64,000 bases of DNA from Anaerolineales bacterium. Its GTDB lineage: Bacteria; Chloroflexota; Anaerolineae; Aggregatilineales; J027. The stretch spans positions 310,001-374,000 of the forward strand of contig JACKCI010000001.1 of assembly GCA_020634155.1 (NCBI GenBank). Direction: 5' to 3'. Of this stretch, positions 42,058 through 50,416 are shown in pieces (position 1 is the stretch's first letter; each line of letters starts with the position of its first letter). The notes beneath the pieces were generated by a model. It made no database searches. It saw only the letters and a program-made list of their open reading frames with translations, and was not told the origin of the DNA. Both the position numbers and the translations under genes were made by a program.

Positions 42058-42833
42058 TGATTCACGCCGATAACCTGACTGTCCAATATGCTGGCTCCAT
42101 TGGCCTTAGCACCATCACCGCTATTCAAAGCCTATCGATTACTGTCGAAAAGGGTGAATTTGTGGTTGTGGTCGGGCCAAGCGGATGTGGCAAAACCACC
42201 CTTCTGCGAGTTTTGGCTGGCCTTGAGCGCCCTGCTTCGGGCAATGCCACTATCACCCCCACCGACACCCACCGCCCACCAACTGCAATGGTGTTTCAAA
42301 ATGCGGGCCTCTTTCCGTGGATGAGCGTCCTCGAAAATGTGGCTTTCGGGATGCGGATGCAGGGGATACGTGGCCCCAAGCGCTATGCCCTCGCTCAAGA
42401 ATGGATTAATCGTGTGGGATTATCTCGTTTTGTCGATTCTTTCCCGTCCCAGCTATCAGGTGGTATGCAACAACGGGTGGGCTTGGCGCGAGCTTTTGCT
42501 CACAATCCCGAAGTGCTGCTCATGGATGAGCCATTTGGCGCTTTGGATGCTCAAACGCGCCTCGTACTACAAGAGACTTTGCTCGACCTGTGGAAAAACA
42601 GTGATACCACCGTCCTCTTTGTGACCCATAGCATCGAAGAAGCCTTGACACTTGGCGACCGCATCGTGGTAATGTCGGCCCGTCCGGGGCACATACTGGC
42701 GGAGGTTGCAGTCACATTCCCCCGCCCCCGTAACGTCATGGCTCTGCGTGCCAATCCCGATTTTGGCAAGCGTTATGCTGATATTTGGGAAATCTTGCGC
42801 GAACAAGTTGATTTAGCCCAAAAGGAACATTGA
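42057..42833 (+). CDS. ABC transporter ATP-binding protein, SsuB/TauB type
   Basis: 258 residues. Walker A GPSGCGKTT near residue 40, Q-loop FQNAGLFPW near 81, signature LSGGMQQRVGLARAF near 137, Walker B VLLMDEPFGALD near 157, H-loop FVTHSIEEA near 190. It powers import of the ligand captured by the 40169 protein, working with the permease half of the next gene. Junctions are TAATG upstream and TGATG downstream, so translation of all three genes is coupled. Confidence 0.94.
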   Translation: MIHADNLTVQYAGSIGLSTITAIQSLSITVEKGEFVVVVGPSGCGKTTLLRVLAGLERPASGNATITPTDTHRPPTAMVFQNAGLFPWMSVLENVAFGMRMQGIRGPKRYALAQEWINRVGLSRFVDSFPSQLSGGMQQRVGLARAFAHNPEVLLMDEPFGALDAQTRLVLQETLLDLWKNSDTTVLFVTHSIEEALTLGDRIVVMSARPGHILAEVAVTFPRPRNVMALRANPDFGKRYADIWEILREQVDLAQKEH

Positions 42834-44683
42834 TGAAAGCTACATGGATTGACTTCGCCCGCACTTTGGCACGTATGCTACAAGGGGGCATTGCTTTGCT
42901 CGCCCCCATGATTCTAGTTATTGTTTGGGAGGCTTTGGTACGCGGGGATTTTCGCATCGGGAGTTGGGTGCTGTTCAGCTTCGAGCCTGTCCTAGATGCC
43001 CGCTTCTTTGCCACCCCCACCGAAACATGGGATAAACTCAAGACGCTCTATGAGGACGGCCTGCTCGTGAGCAACACATGGGCCACCATCTATCGTGTGA
43101 TTTATGGATTTGTCTTGGGAGCTACTCCGGCCATCGTGTTGGGTCTGCTCATGGGGTCAAGTCGCACCATCTACACCCTCTTCCAACCCCTTGCCGAAGC
43201 GCTCTATGCCACGCCAAAGATTGCCTTTCTACCACTAGTCATCTTCCTCTATGGCCTTGGTGAAAAGGGTCTTGTGCGGATTGTAGCTTTTAGCGTCTTT
43301 TTCTTGGTGCTATTGAGCGTGGTTAAGTATATGCAGCAGCTAGACCCAAAGCACCGCGAAATTGCCCGCAGCTTTGGAGCCAATCCCATCCAGATATTCT
43401 TCAGTGTAACTCTACCCGCCAGTATGCCGGGGATTATCAACAGCCTGCAACTGGGACTTGGCTTCGGCTTAGTGGTTATCGTCGGTGCCGAGTTCTTTTC
43501 GGGCGACAAGAATGGCCTTGGCTACCAAATTTGGCAAACCAAAGACCTCTTCCTCATCCCTGAATACTTTGCCTACTTGGTCGCCATTGCAATTGTGGGG
43601 TATTTGCTGGCTCTCGTTTTAGCCCGCGTCAACATCCTCTTGATGCCTTGGCAGCCCGCCCCACGCCGCCGCCAACCCACATGGCTCCAACAGCGCATCA
43701 ACCTCTACTGGATTGCCACCCGCCCTTGGAGCTTTATTGCAACTCTGGTACCCATCTATCTGGGTAGTGTCATCGCAGCCTACCACCGCACCACCATTTT
43801 CAATGGCACCTATACCCGCCTATCCATCAACCCGAAGATTGCCATTGCAGGTTACGATTGGTCATTCAATTTCCTGCACTTTGGACTGGCGCTCATCGGC
43901 GCAGTAGCCTTCCAAGCCGGTACCAATCTCGTGAATGACTACTATGACCACATCAAGGGTGCCGACAACGAGCATTCATTGGGCGTGGGTGGAGTTATCC
44001 AGCGTGGCGATATGGCCCCTCGTGCAGTTCTCATCTACGGTCTACTGTGCTTTGGCTTGGGGGCAGGCATCGGCCTATATTTGGTTTCGATTATGGGGCC
44101 GTTCATTCTATATTTAGGTGTCTTTAGCCTGCTTGCCGGATTCTTCTATACAGCAGGGCCAGTAGCATTGGCCTATGTGGGTTTAGGGGAATTGACAGTG
44201 GGTATATTCATGGGGCCAGTCATCGTCATTGGCGCTTACTTTGTGCAAATTGAGTTGGTACGTCCGGAGCCACTCTTGGCATCTATTCCTATTGCGATGC
44301 TGGTGGCCGCCATCCTGCACGCCAATAACTTGCGCGATCTTGAACATGATCGCGCAGTAGGAAAAAGAACTTTAGCAACAATGGTGGGGCGTCGATACGC
44401 CAACCTAGAATATTACGGGCTGGTTGGTGGGACATATGTTGCACAGATTATCTTGGTATTTGTTGGTTACTCTCCAGTTTACACCTTAATCACGCTCGTT
44501 ACAATCCCATCCGCCCTCGCGCTGTGTTATCGCGTAGCCGCCAACACTGAACCAGCCGCCCTAAACCCTGTATTACGTCGCACGGCTCAATTGCATATGC
44601 GCTTTGGGCTACTGCTGTCAACGGGCTGGTTTTTTGCTATTATTCGCGCCGCGTATATCGCAGCCTGTGGCGATCATTGTTGA
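42833..44683 (+). CDS. Fusion of ABC permease and MenA/UbiA-type prenyltransferase
   Basis: 616 residues in one uninterrupted frame. Residues 1-285 are a complete SsuC-type permease: an N-terminal helix, the core NTWATIYRVIYGFVLGATPA, the ATPase-contact loop HREIARSFGANPIQIFFSVTLPASMPG, and the usual C-terminal end ARVNILLMPW. From about 285, WIATRPWSFIATLVPIYLGS begins a UbiA-superfamily prenyltransferase. Both Asp-rich motifs are present: NDYYDHIKGAD near residue 367 and NNLRDLEHDRAVGKRTLA near 498, with eight or so helices. It is closest in pattern to MenA, which attaches a polyprenyl chain to 1,4-dihydroxy-2-naphthoate. The ATG overlaps the ATPase stop (TGATG) with AAAGGA upstream; the 3' end overlaps the convergent kinase-like gene by 10 bases. 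The fusion implies that the imported compound is prenylated at the membrane. Confidence 0.9.
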   Translation: MKATWIDFARTLARMLQGGIALLAPMILVIVWEALVRGDFRIGSWVLFSFEPVLDARFFATPTETWDKLKTLYEDGLLVSNTWATIYRVIYGFVLGATPAIVLGLLMGSSRTIYTLFQPLAEALYATPKIAFLPLVIFLYGLGEKGLVRIVAFSVFFLVLLSVVKYMQQLDPKHREIARSFGANPIQIFFSVTLPASMPGIINSLQLGLGFGLVVIVGAEFFSGDKNGLGYQIWQTKDLFLIPEYFAYLVAIAIVGYLLALVLARVNILLMPWQPAPRRRQPTWLQQRINLYWIATRPWSFIATLVPIYLGSVIAAYHRTTIFNGTYTRLSINPKIAIAGYDWSFNFLHFGLALIGAVAFQAGTNLVNDYYDHIKGADNEHSLGVGGVIQRGDMAPRAVLIYGLLCFGLGAGIGLYLVSIMGPFILYLGVFSLLAGFFYTAGPVALAYVGLGELTVGIFMGPVIVIGAYFVQIELVRPEPLLASIPIAMLVAAILHANNLRDLEHDRAVGKRTLATMVGRRYANLEYYGLVGGTYVAQIILVFVGYSPVYTLITLVTIPSALALCYRVAANTEPAALNPVLRRTAQLHMRFGLLLSTGWFFAIIRAAYIAACGDHC

Positions 44684-46620
44684 TCATCTGGCTCAATATG
44701 GGTAAATTTGGATGAGTTGCGGATTTCCTGAGTCAACAACGCATCGCGGGTCATTTCTTCGGTGGTAGGGGTAACCTCAGCACGGTTGACCTCTCTAGCT
44801 GACAACCCTGCCACCAAGAACAACAACCGACGCACATCGACTGTAGTTGTATCTTGCCACGATAAACCCCGCAAGCACAGCAGCGTTAAGGCAAGGTAGT
44901 ATTCTTGCCAATCGTCGGGCCGAACGAGATTTTCAATCACAACTTGGCGCACTGCCTTGATGGCCTCAATCGCATCAGCCACGGGGTTGTTCATGTGGTA
45001 ACCACGTAGACGGCCTTCATTGAGTTCGTTCAATAGGTTAACAGCACCCCACACACCGTCCCAACCACTGGGGATACGTGGTCCAACGACCGATGTCAGT
45101 AGGCTGATTTCAAGCAAAGCCCAATCAAAGAGTGTATGCCCTTCACGGGTCAGGCCAAAGTCTATCAACCACGCATCTCCGGCTGGGCCAACTAATACAT
45201 TCCCTAAATGAAGATCGCCATGAATAATGGAGAGATACCCGCTCAACTGACGATCAAGATAGCGTTCGTAATGGTGCAGCGGGTTAGGCAAACTATCGAG
45301 TGGAGACGGGGCTGGAATCGTCGGATACTGGAGATTAAAACTAGGCTGCAAATCCAATGCCTGTTCTAGCAAAATGTCATCGCGTGAACGATTCACTCGC
45401 CCTGCAAACCGTTCAACTACATCCCCCGGACGGAAATTTGCCACGCCCTCTCCCAACCCAATAATCTCAACTTTGGATGATCGGTTAACAGCCTCTGGCC
45501 CTATTCCCGCAGCGAGTTGCACCGAGCCTTGCTTTGGGCGCACCTTTTGGACTGTAAAACCATGTAGTTCAACCAAATCCCCTTGATGCAAACCGGGGCT
45601 TCGACTCCAAGCGCCCATTGGCTCAAGGATTTCTTGGGCGGTGGTTGCCGTATATTCTGGATAGATTTCGATAGCGGCAGGCAACACATGTTCATATTCA
45701 CGCCATACACCAAACCGATAGCGTTGGCGTTGTGACCACCATGTTGTAGCGTAGGTATCGTAGATGCTACGTCGTATGATTGAACTCAATTCAATACCAG
45801 ATATTTGAAGAGCATAGGCTTTCAAATCTACGGGGTCAGGGCTATCCGCAGGCTGTACCAGTGAATACTTGAGGCCACCCAGTCGGCATCCATCAGGCAA
45901 AGAAGGGTTATCTAGTAAGCGGGCAGTGGTTGGCGGTAGTGTATCTTTCACATAAGAATCATAGTGGCGTTTCTCATGCAAGATAACTGGATGCTCATCA
46001 ATTTTGACCACGCATCGCGCTTCGACCCGTTGAGGACGGTAAGGACGCACTACCAGCAAGCGTGCCCCGCTGTAGCTGCCACCTAGTTCGCGCTCGACCA
46101 CAATTTTCTCATGAGTACGGAACATACGCCGCAAAACCATCTGCTCATCAGCATTCAGCGCCAACGTGGTCTCAATCGGCACCCTTGGAACATCGGCACG
46201 CGATAAGGTTGCCCAATTGGCTGCCGCTGATCGAAGCACGGCTAAATCAGCACCCATCTCCCGCAGGATGCGGAGTGGGATACTGTCGCCTTCTTCCAAA
46301 ATCGCCAACAGCACCTCACGCTCACTAGGCTCCTTAATGCCCGCCAAGTGTTGGGCATACTCTTTCACACGTTGGGTACGGGGAGTGTCTTTGAAGCTAG
46401 GCCAATAACGTCGATTCTCCGAGATACCAATGGCTTGCCGGATACTATAGCGCACAAAACGCGGCTCCATATCACAGTGTTCAAGAACCGCATTGCACAG
46501 CCCTCTATCAAGTTTGGTCATCGCAATAAACAGATGTTCAATACCGATGTAGTAGTGATGACGCCGCGCCGATTCTTGCTCGGCAATACTGACAATCTCA
46601 CGGAGGGTAATTACGCTCAT
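44674..46620 (-). CDS. Clp_N-like domain plus APH/choline-kinase-like phosphotransferase
   Basis: 648 residues, no signal or membrane helix. Residues 1-150 resemble a double Clp N-domain: ITLREIVSIAEQESARRHHYYIGIEHLFIAM, then the second copy TQRVKEYAQHLAGIKEPSEREVLLAILEEGDSIPLRILREMG. No AAA modules follow. The C-terminal half is an APH-like kinase: an RCVVKIDEHP strand near residue 205, then the catalytic loop IIHGDLHLGNVLVG near 468 and metal site WLIDFGL near 485. Between them is an inserted beta region (GDLVELHGFTVQKVRP). ATG 46620 has GAGGT upstream and follows the FHA gene by five bases. APH-like domains with regulatory partners are reported from NTP-dependent conflict systems; I cannot confirm membership. 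Confidence 0.72.
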   Translation of the reverse strand: MSVITLREIVSIAEQESARRHHYYIGIEHLFIAMTKLDRGLCNAVLEHCDMEPRFVRYSIRQAIGISENRRYWPSFKDTPRTQRVKEYAQHLAGIKEPSEREVLLAILEEGDSIPLRILREMGADLAVLRSAAANWATLSRADVPRVPIETTLALNADEQMVLRRMFRTHEKIVVERELGGSYSGARLLVVRPYRPQRVEARCVVKIDEHPVILHEKRHYDSYVKDTLPPTTARLLDNPSLPDGCRLGGLKYSLVQPADSPDPVDLKAYALQISGIELSSIIRRSIYDTYATTWWSQRQRYRFGVWREYEHVLPAAIEIYPEYTATTAQEILEPMGAWSRSPGLHQGDLVELHGFTVQKVRPKQGSVQLAAGIGPEAVNRSSKVEIIGLGEGVANFRPGDVVERFAGRVNRSRDDILLEQALDLQPSFNLQYPTIPAPSPLDSLPNPLHHYERYLDRQLSGYLSIIHGDLHLGNVLVGPAGDAWLIDFGLTREGHTLFDWALLEISLLTSVVGPRIPSGWDGVWGAVNLLNELNEGRLRGYHMNNPVADAIEAIKAVRQVVIENLVRPDDWQEYYLALTLLCLRGLSWQDTTTVDVRRLLFLVAGLSAREVNRAEVTPTTEEMTRDALLTQEIRNSSKFTHIEPDDQQ

Positions 46621-46625
46621 TGTTG

Positions 46626-46925
46626 CTACCTCACTTCTTGAACCCGCAGCCACGTATTGCCTACACGGAACATGTCGCCTTCACCAAGCAACTCCACTTC
46701 TTTGATACGACGCCGACCAATAAAGGTTCCATTGCGGCTATCTTCATCCTTCAGGAGCAACACTTTGCCGTTGATCACCAAACGGGCATGCTCACGCGAG
46801 ACTGCGGTGTCAAAGGGGACACAAATATCGCATTGTTTGCGCCGCCCAATAGTGAACTCTACACCTTCGAGTTCTACTTCTTTGCCATCATCTGGCCCGC
46901 TCATCAGCATCACTTTGATACCCAT
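46626..46925 (-). CDS. Small stand-alone FHA-domain protein
   Basis: 99 residues, almost entirely one FHA domain, a phosphothreonine-binding fold. Key residues are visible: GR in FTIGRRKQCDI, SREH near residue 43, and the DEDSRNGTFIG turn near residue 60. It is encoded just before the Clp_N/APH-like protein on the same strand, so it probably recognises a phosphorylated partner, possibly a substrate of one of the Hanks kinases in this window or of that neighbour. ATG with AGGT nine bases upstream; divergent from the metabolic gene at 47041. Confidence 0.93.
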   Translation of the reverse strand: MGIKVMLMSGPDDGKEVELEGVEFTIGRRKQCDICVPFDTAVSREHARLVINGKVLLLKDEDSRNGTFIGRRRIKEVELLGEGDMFRVGNTWLRVQEVR

Positions 46926-47040
46926 TGATTTGACCTATCTGCAACCATTCTACATGACTAAGTTTATAGGCCAACCAAACTAGTCGTCAAGCGCACCTTT
47001 GCGATATACTAGCAAACAAATCAACATCGAGGAGTAAGCA

Positions 47041-48237
47041 TTGGCTAACCATTCTCTGCATGGCTCCAGCAGCCGTTCAGTTCACGCAGGCGTTAAACGG
47101 AACAAACCCCATCACGCCATTACAACACCAATCACGCAAACGGCAACCTACACTTTCAGCGACACGGCTGATTTGGTTGAGTTCATGCAGCAAAAAACAT
47201 GGGGCGGAGCATCAGGTGACCGCGAAGACTATGCGCGTTATGGCAATCCTTCGGTCTATGCGGTCGAAGAACGCCTCGCGGCCCTAGAAGGTGGCGAAAG
47301 CGCCCTGCTCTTTGCATCTGGTATGGCGGCCATCACTACTCTGCTACTAGCAACCCTGCCCACCGGAACCCATATTGTTATGACAGATGATTGCTATCGG
47401 CGTACCCGCCAATTTTGCGAGACCTTTCTCAAACGCCTTGGTATAGAAACCAGTGTGGTACCCGTTGGTGATTATGATGAACTTGAAGCTGCAATCATTC
47501 CTAAGAAGACCCGTTTTATTATTTCGGAAAGCCCTACCAATCCCTATCTACGATTGATGGATTTTGAGCGCCTTGGTGCCATAGGGCGCACCCATAAAAT
47601 ACGCACCGTAATTGATAGCACCTTTGGCACACCCATCAATCAACAGCCGCTGGCACACGGCATTGATTACGTTTTGCATAGTGCCACCAAGTACCTCGGT
47701 GGACACCATGACCTTTTAGCAGGTGTCTTAATCAGTACGCGTGACCGCATTACTGCTCTACGTCAAGCCCAAGGGGTCATGGGGGCAGTGCTGGCCCCGC
47801 AAATTGCCTATCTCTTGGAGCGTGGCTTGCGGACGTTAGCCTTGCGTGTTGATAAGCAAAATGAAAACGGCCTCGCAGTTGCCCGCTATTTGGAGGATCA
47901 CCCCAAAATTGAGCAGGTATGGTACCCCGGGCTGGCTTCGCACCCTGATCATGCCTTAGCGCTTAAACAAATGTCAGGCTATGGTGGGGTTATCAGTTTC
48001 ACCGTGCGGGGTGATGCGTCATGCTTAATTGACGGCCTACGGATACCGTATATTGCACCTAGCTTAGGCGGTATCGAGAGTTTGATTGAGCAGCCCGCTA
48101 TCATGTCCTATTATGAAAAAGAACCTGAAGAGCGTCTAGCACTCGGCATTCCTGATAACCTTATCCGATTCGCCATTGGTATTGAAGATGCTCAAGATTT
48201 AATTGATGACTTAGAACAGGCCTTGGAGAAACTATGA
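47041..48237 (+). CDS. Cystathionine gamma-synthase-like PLP enzyme
   Basis: 398 residues, Cys/Met-metabolism PLP family. Probably joins an activated homoserine with cysteine to make cystathionine in methionine synthesis; cystathionine gamma-lyase or O-acyl-homoserine sulfhydrylase activity cannot be excluded. Visible: HAGVKRN and ITTPITQTATYTF at the N-terminus, YARYGNPS, ASGMAAI, the PLP-binding lysine in HSATKYLGGHHD near residue 216, and SLGGIESLIEQPA. It starts on TTG with GAGGAG six bases upstream. A TATACT at 47005-47010 may be its -10. It overlaps thrB by four bases, which supports a role in the aspartate family. Confidence 0.88.
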   Translation: MANHSLHGSSSRSVHAGVKRNKPHHAITTPITQTATYTFSDTADLVEFMQQKTWGGASGDREDYARYGNPSVYAVEERLAALEGGESALLFASGMAAITTLLLATLPTGTHIVMTDDCYRRTRQFCETFLKRLGIETSVVPVGDYDELEAAIIPKKTRFIISESPTNPYLRLMDFERLGAIGRTHKIRTVIDSTFGTPINQQPLAHGIDYVLHSATKYLGGHHDLLAGVLISTRDRITALRQAQGVMGAVLAPQIAYLLERGLRTLALRVDKQNENGLAVARYLEDHPKIEQVWYPGLASHPDHALALKQMSGYGGVISFTVRGDASCLIDGLRIPYIAPSLGGIESLIEQPAIMSYYEKEPEERLALGIPDNLIRFAIGIEDAQDLIDDLEQALEKL

Positions 48238-49175
48238 ACGAAGCGGTTCGCGTTTATGCCCCAGCCACGGTCGCCAATCTTGGCCCCGGCTTTGATATTT
48301 TGGGTATGGCGGTGACAGAACCCGGTGACATTGTGACAGCGAGCTTCGCCGATCAACCGGGTACGTTTATTACCCGCATTACCGGAGATGGCGGACGGTT
48401 GCCACTGGATGCAACACTCAACACAGCAGGCGTCGCTGCCAACCATGTACGCCGCCAGCTTGCCCCGCACCTTGGCATCAATCTAGAGATTGACAAAGGT
48501 CTACCGTTAGCTAGTGGCCTTGGTAGCAGTGCAGCAAGTGCAGTCGCTGCTGCTACCGCGGTCAACCTGCTACTTGGCGCACCCCTGACACCGATGGAAC
48601 TACTGCCAGCTACCCTTGAAGCTGAAGCCGCCGTCAGCGGTAGACATGCCGATAATGTAGCGCCCGCCCTACTAGGAGGCATTGTGTTGGTTACAGGGGC
48701 AACAGCATCCAACTTGCACCCTATCCCGGTTGGCCCCAACATCGCCAGCCTTAACATCACTCTCATTACGCCCAATGTAGCCGTCCCAACCGCTGAGGCA
48801 CGGTCCGTCTTGCCCCACCTTGTCCCATTCCCAACTGTAGTACACCAGATCAAGGCAGTCGGGCAGTTGGTGCATGCTCTCCATAGCGACGATATTGACC
48901 TATTCACCAGCGCCATGATGCAAGATGCTATCGTAGAGTTAGCCCGTAAGCATTTGATTCCCCACTTTGAAGCGGCCCGCGATGCAGCCCTTGGGATGGG
49001 TGGTCTTGCGGCTGTTATTAGCGGGGCTGGCCCCACGCTATGCGTACTCACCCGCTCCCATGCGGCGGCAAACCATATCGGTGAAACCCTCTGCAATGCC
49101 TACGCCGCCCAAAGTATCAATGCAGTTTTTCGAGTGGTCAATATCTCTCAGCAAGGGGCTGCACAACTCCCCTAA
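48234..49175 (+). CDS. thrB: Homoserine kinase
   Basis: 313 residues, GHMP kinase family. It phosphorylates homoserine toward threonine. Motif 1 is VYAPATVANLGPGFDILGMA, the ATP loop is GLPLASGLGSSAASAVAAA near residue 90, and motif 3 is GGLAAVISGAGPTLCVL near residue 260. The ATG overlaps the stop of the upstream PLP gene by four bases. The 3' end overlaps the convergent MFS gene by four bases. With asd and the upstream gene it covers the branch toward Thr and Met. Confidence 0.95.
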   Translation: MNEAVRVYAPATVANLGPGFDILGMAVTEPGDIVTASFADQPGTFITRITGDGGRLPLDATLNTAGVAANHVRRQLAPHLGINLEIDKGLPLASGLGSSAASAVAAATAVNLLLGAPLTPMELLPATLEAEAAVSGRHADNVAPALLGGIVLVTGATASNLHPIPVGPNIASLNITLITPNVAVPTAEARSVLPHLVPFPTVVHQIKAVGQLVHALHSDDIDLFTSAMMQDAIVELARKHLIPHFEAARDAALGMGGLAAVISGAGPTLCVLTRSHAAANHIGETLCNAYAAQSINAVFRVVNISQQGAAQLP

Positions 49176-50416
49176 TCAGTGCTGGCAGAGGTTGGTTTTG
49201 CCTGCCAGCGTAAGACCCATTTCCAAAACATGACGGGAACCACGCTGGCAACGCCAAACCACGCCGCCAACAAGCGCGGATCCACGCGCAACGTATCAGT
49301 AAAAAGACCTGTCGCAAAAACCGATAAAGCATAGCATAAGGTAAAAACGCTAAAATCAAGCGCGAAGACCCGTCCCAAGTATCGGTCGGGTACATTTAGT
49401 TGAAGCAACACATTGCTATAAGTCCAATTTATCGAGCCACCCATCCCCCGCACAAGAATAGATGATGCCGCCAATATCAACACTGGCGAAACTCCGTAAC
49501 CAAGCCAACCCAGCATCGATAGTAAAAATCCAATCCATACCCAACGGCGGAGTGCCAGTTGGCTACCATCACTCAAGGAATTACCCACCACAGGCCCAAT
49601 TACAGCCCCAATCCCAAACATGGTATAGAGAATCCCTAGCGTAATAGCACCATCACGCCCCACCACAAAGATACTCCCTGCGTATAGCGCAAACATCGTA
49701 TCGACACTGCCGATCTGCGCCAAGCCCTTCACCAAAACAAAAACACCAACACGCGGACGCTGCATGACATAGCGAAAACCATCCACCATATCCATCCACC
49801 CGCTCGATTTTGCTCCCTCACGCAGCACCCGCCCCGAATCCGCAATCCGCGCTATCAGGAACGCCGACAGCAAAAATGTCAGCGCATCAATCACCAGTGC
49901 AATGCCTACCCCAAATTGGGCGGCAGTAATTCCACCAATGGCAGCTCCAAACGCCAGCACGGCTGACCATGTTGCACTACTCAGGGTATTGGCAGTCAAC
50001 AATTCGGTTCCACGATCCACTATACTCGGTAGAATTGCGGCACGGGCTGGTTCAAAAAACGCTGATGCCATAAATTGTAGGGTGGTCAAAACATATAACA
50101 GCCACAAGCGGTCTGAACTGTTGACCAACAGCAATCCAAGAACAATCACCATCCGCAGTAGGTCACTAACAATCATTATCACCTTGCGGTTGAATCGGTC
50201 AGCGACAACTCCTACCAGCGGCCCCATCAAAAAGGGAGGTAATCCACGCGCTAAGAACAAGGCGCTCACCGCTAACCCTGACCCAGAATAACGATTTACC
50301 AATACTATGGTAGCAATCGTATTGAACCAATCACCTAGGAGGCTAACGACCTGTGCTAACCACAGGTAACGGAAACTTGGACGGTGGGCTAAAAGCCGCC
50401 AATACGCATTATTCAT
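49172..50416 (-). CDS. MFS transporter, MFS_3/EntS-like exporter
   Basis: 414 residues with about 12 hydrophobic helices. The N-terminus FRYLWLAQVVSLLGDWFNTIATIVLV and the loop GVVADRFNRKVIMIVSDLLRM (the MFS A-motif between helices 2 and 3) are typical of the MFS_3 exporters that handle siderophores or macrolides. Substrate unknown. The ATG overlaps the upstream glycosyltransferase gene by eight bases, so it is the last gene of a three-gene minus-strand unit. Confidence 0.88.
   Translation of the reverse strand: MNNAYWRLLAHRPSFRYLWLAQVVSLLGDWFNTIATIVLVNRYSGSGLAVSALFLARGLPPFLMGPLVGVVADRFNRKVIMIVSDLLRMVIVLGLLLVNSSDRLWLLYVLTTLQFMASAFFEPARAAILPSIVDRGTELLTANTLSSATWSAVLAFGAAIGGITAAQFGVGIALVIDALTFLLSAFLIARIADSGRVLREGAKSSGWMDMVDGFRYVMQRPRVGVFVLVKGLAQIGSVDTMFALYAGSIFVVGRDGAITLGILYTMFGIGAVIGPVVGNSLSDGSQLALRRWVWIGFLLSMLGWLGYGVSPVLILAASSILVRGMGGSINWTYSNVLLQLNVPDRYLGRVFALDFSVFTLCYALSVFATGLFTDTLRVDPRLLAAWFGVASVVPVMFWKWVLRWQAKPTSASTD

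Noticed and set aside
43640..43720. Possibility that the permease/prenyltransferase fusion is a missed stop or frameshift
   Set aside because: The frame reads through with sensible linker codons and both domain ends intact; nothing in the sequence suggests an error, though raw reads would settle it.
48353..49096. 247-codon antisense frame within thrB
   Set aside because: thrB has all GHMP motifs; the antisense product is low-information and lacks a start signal.
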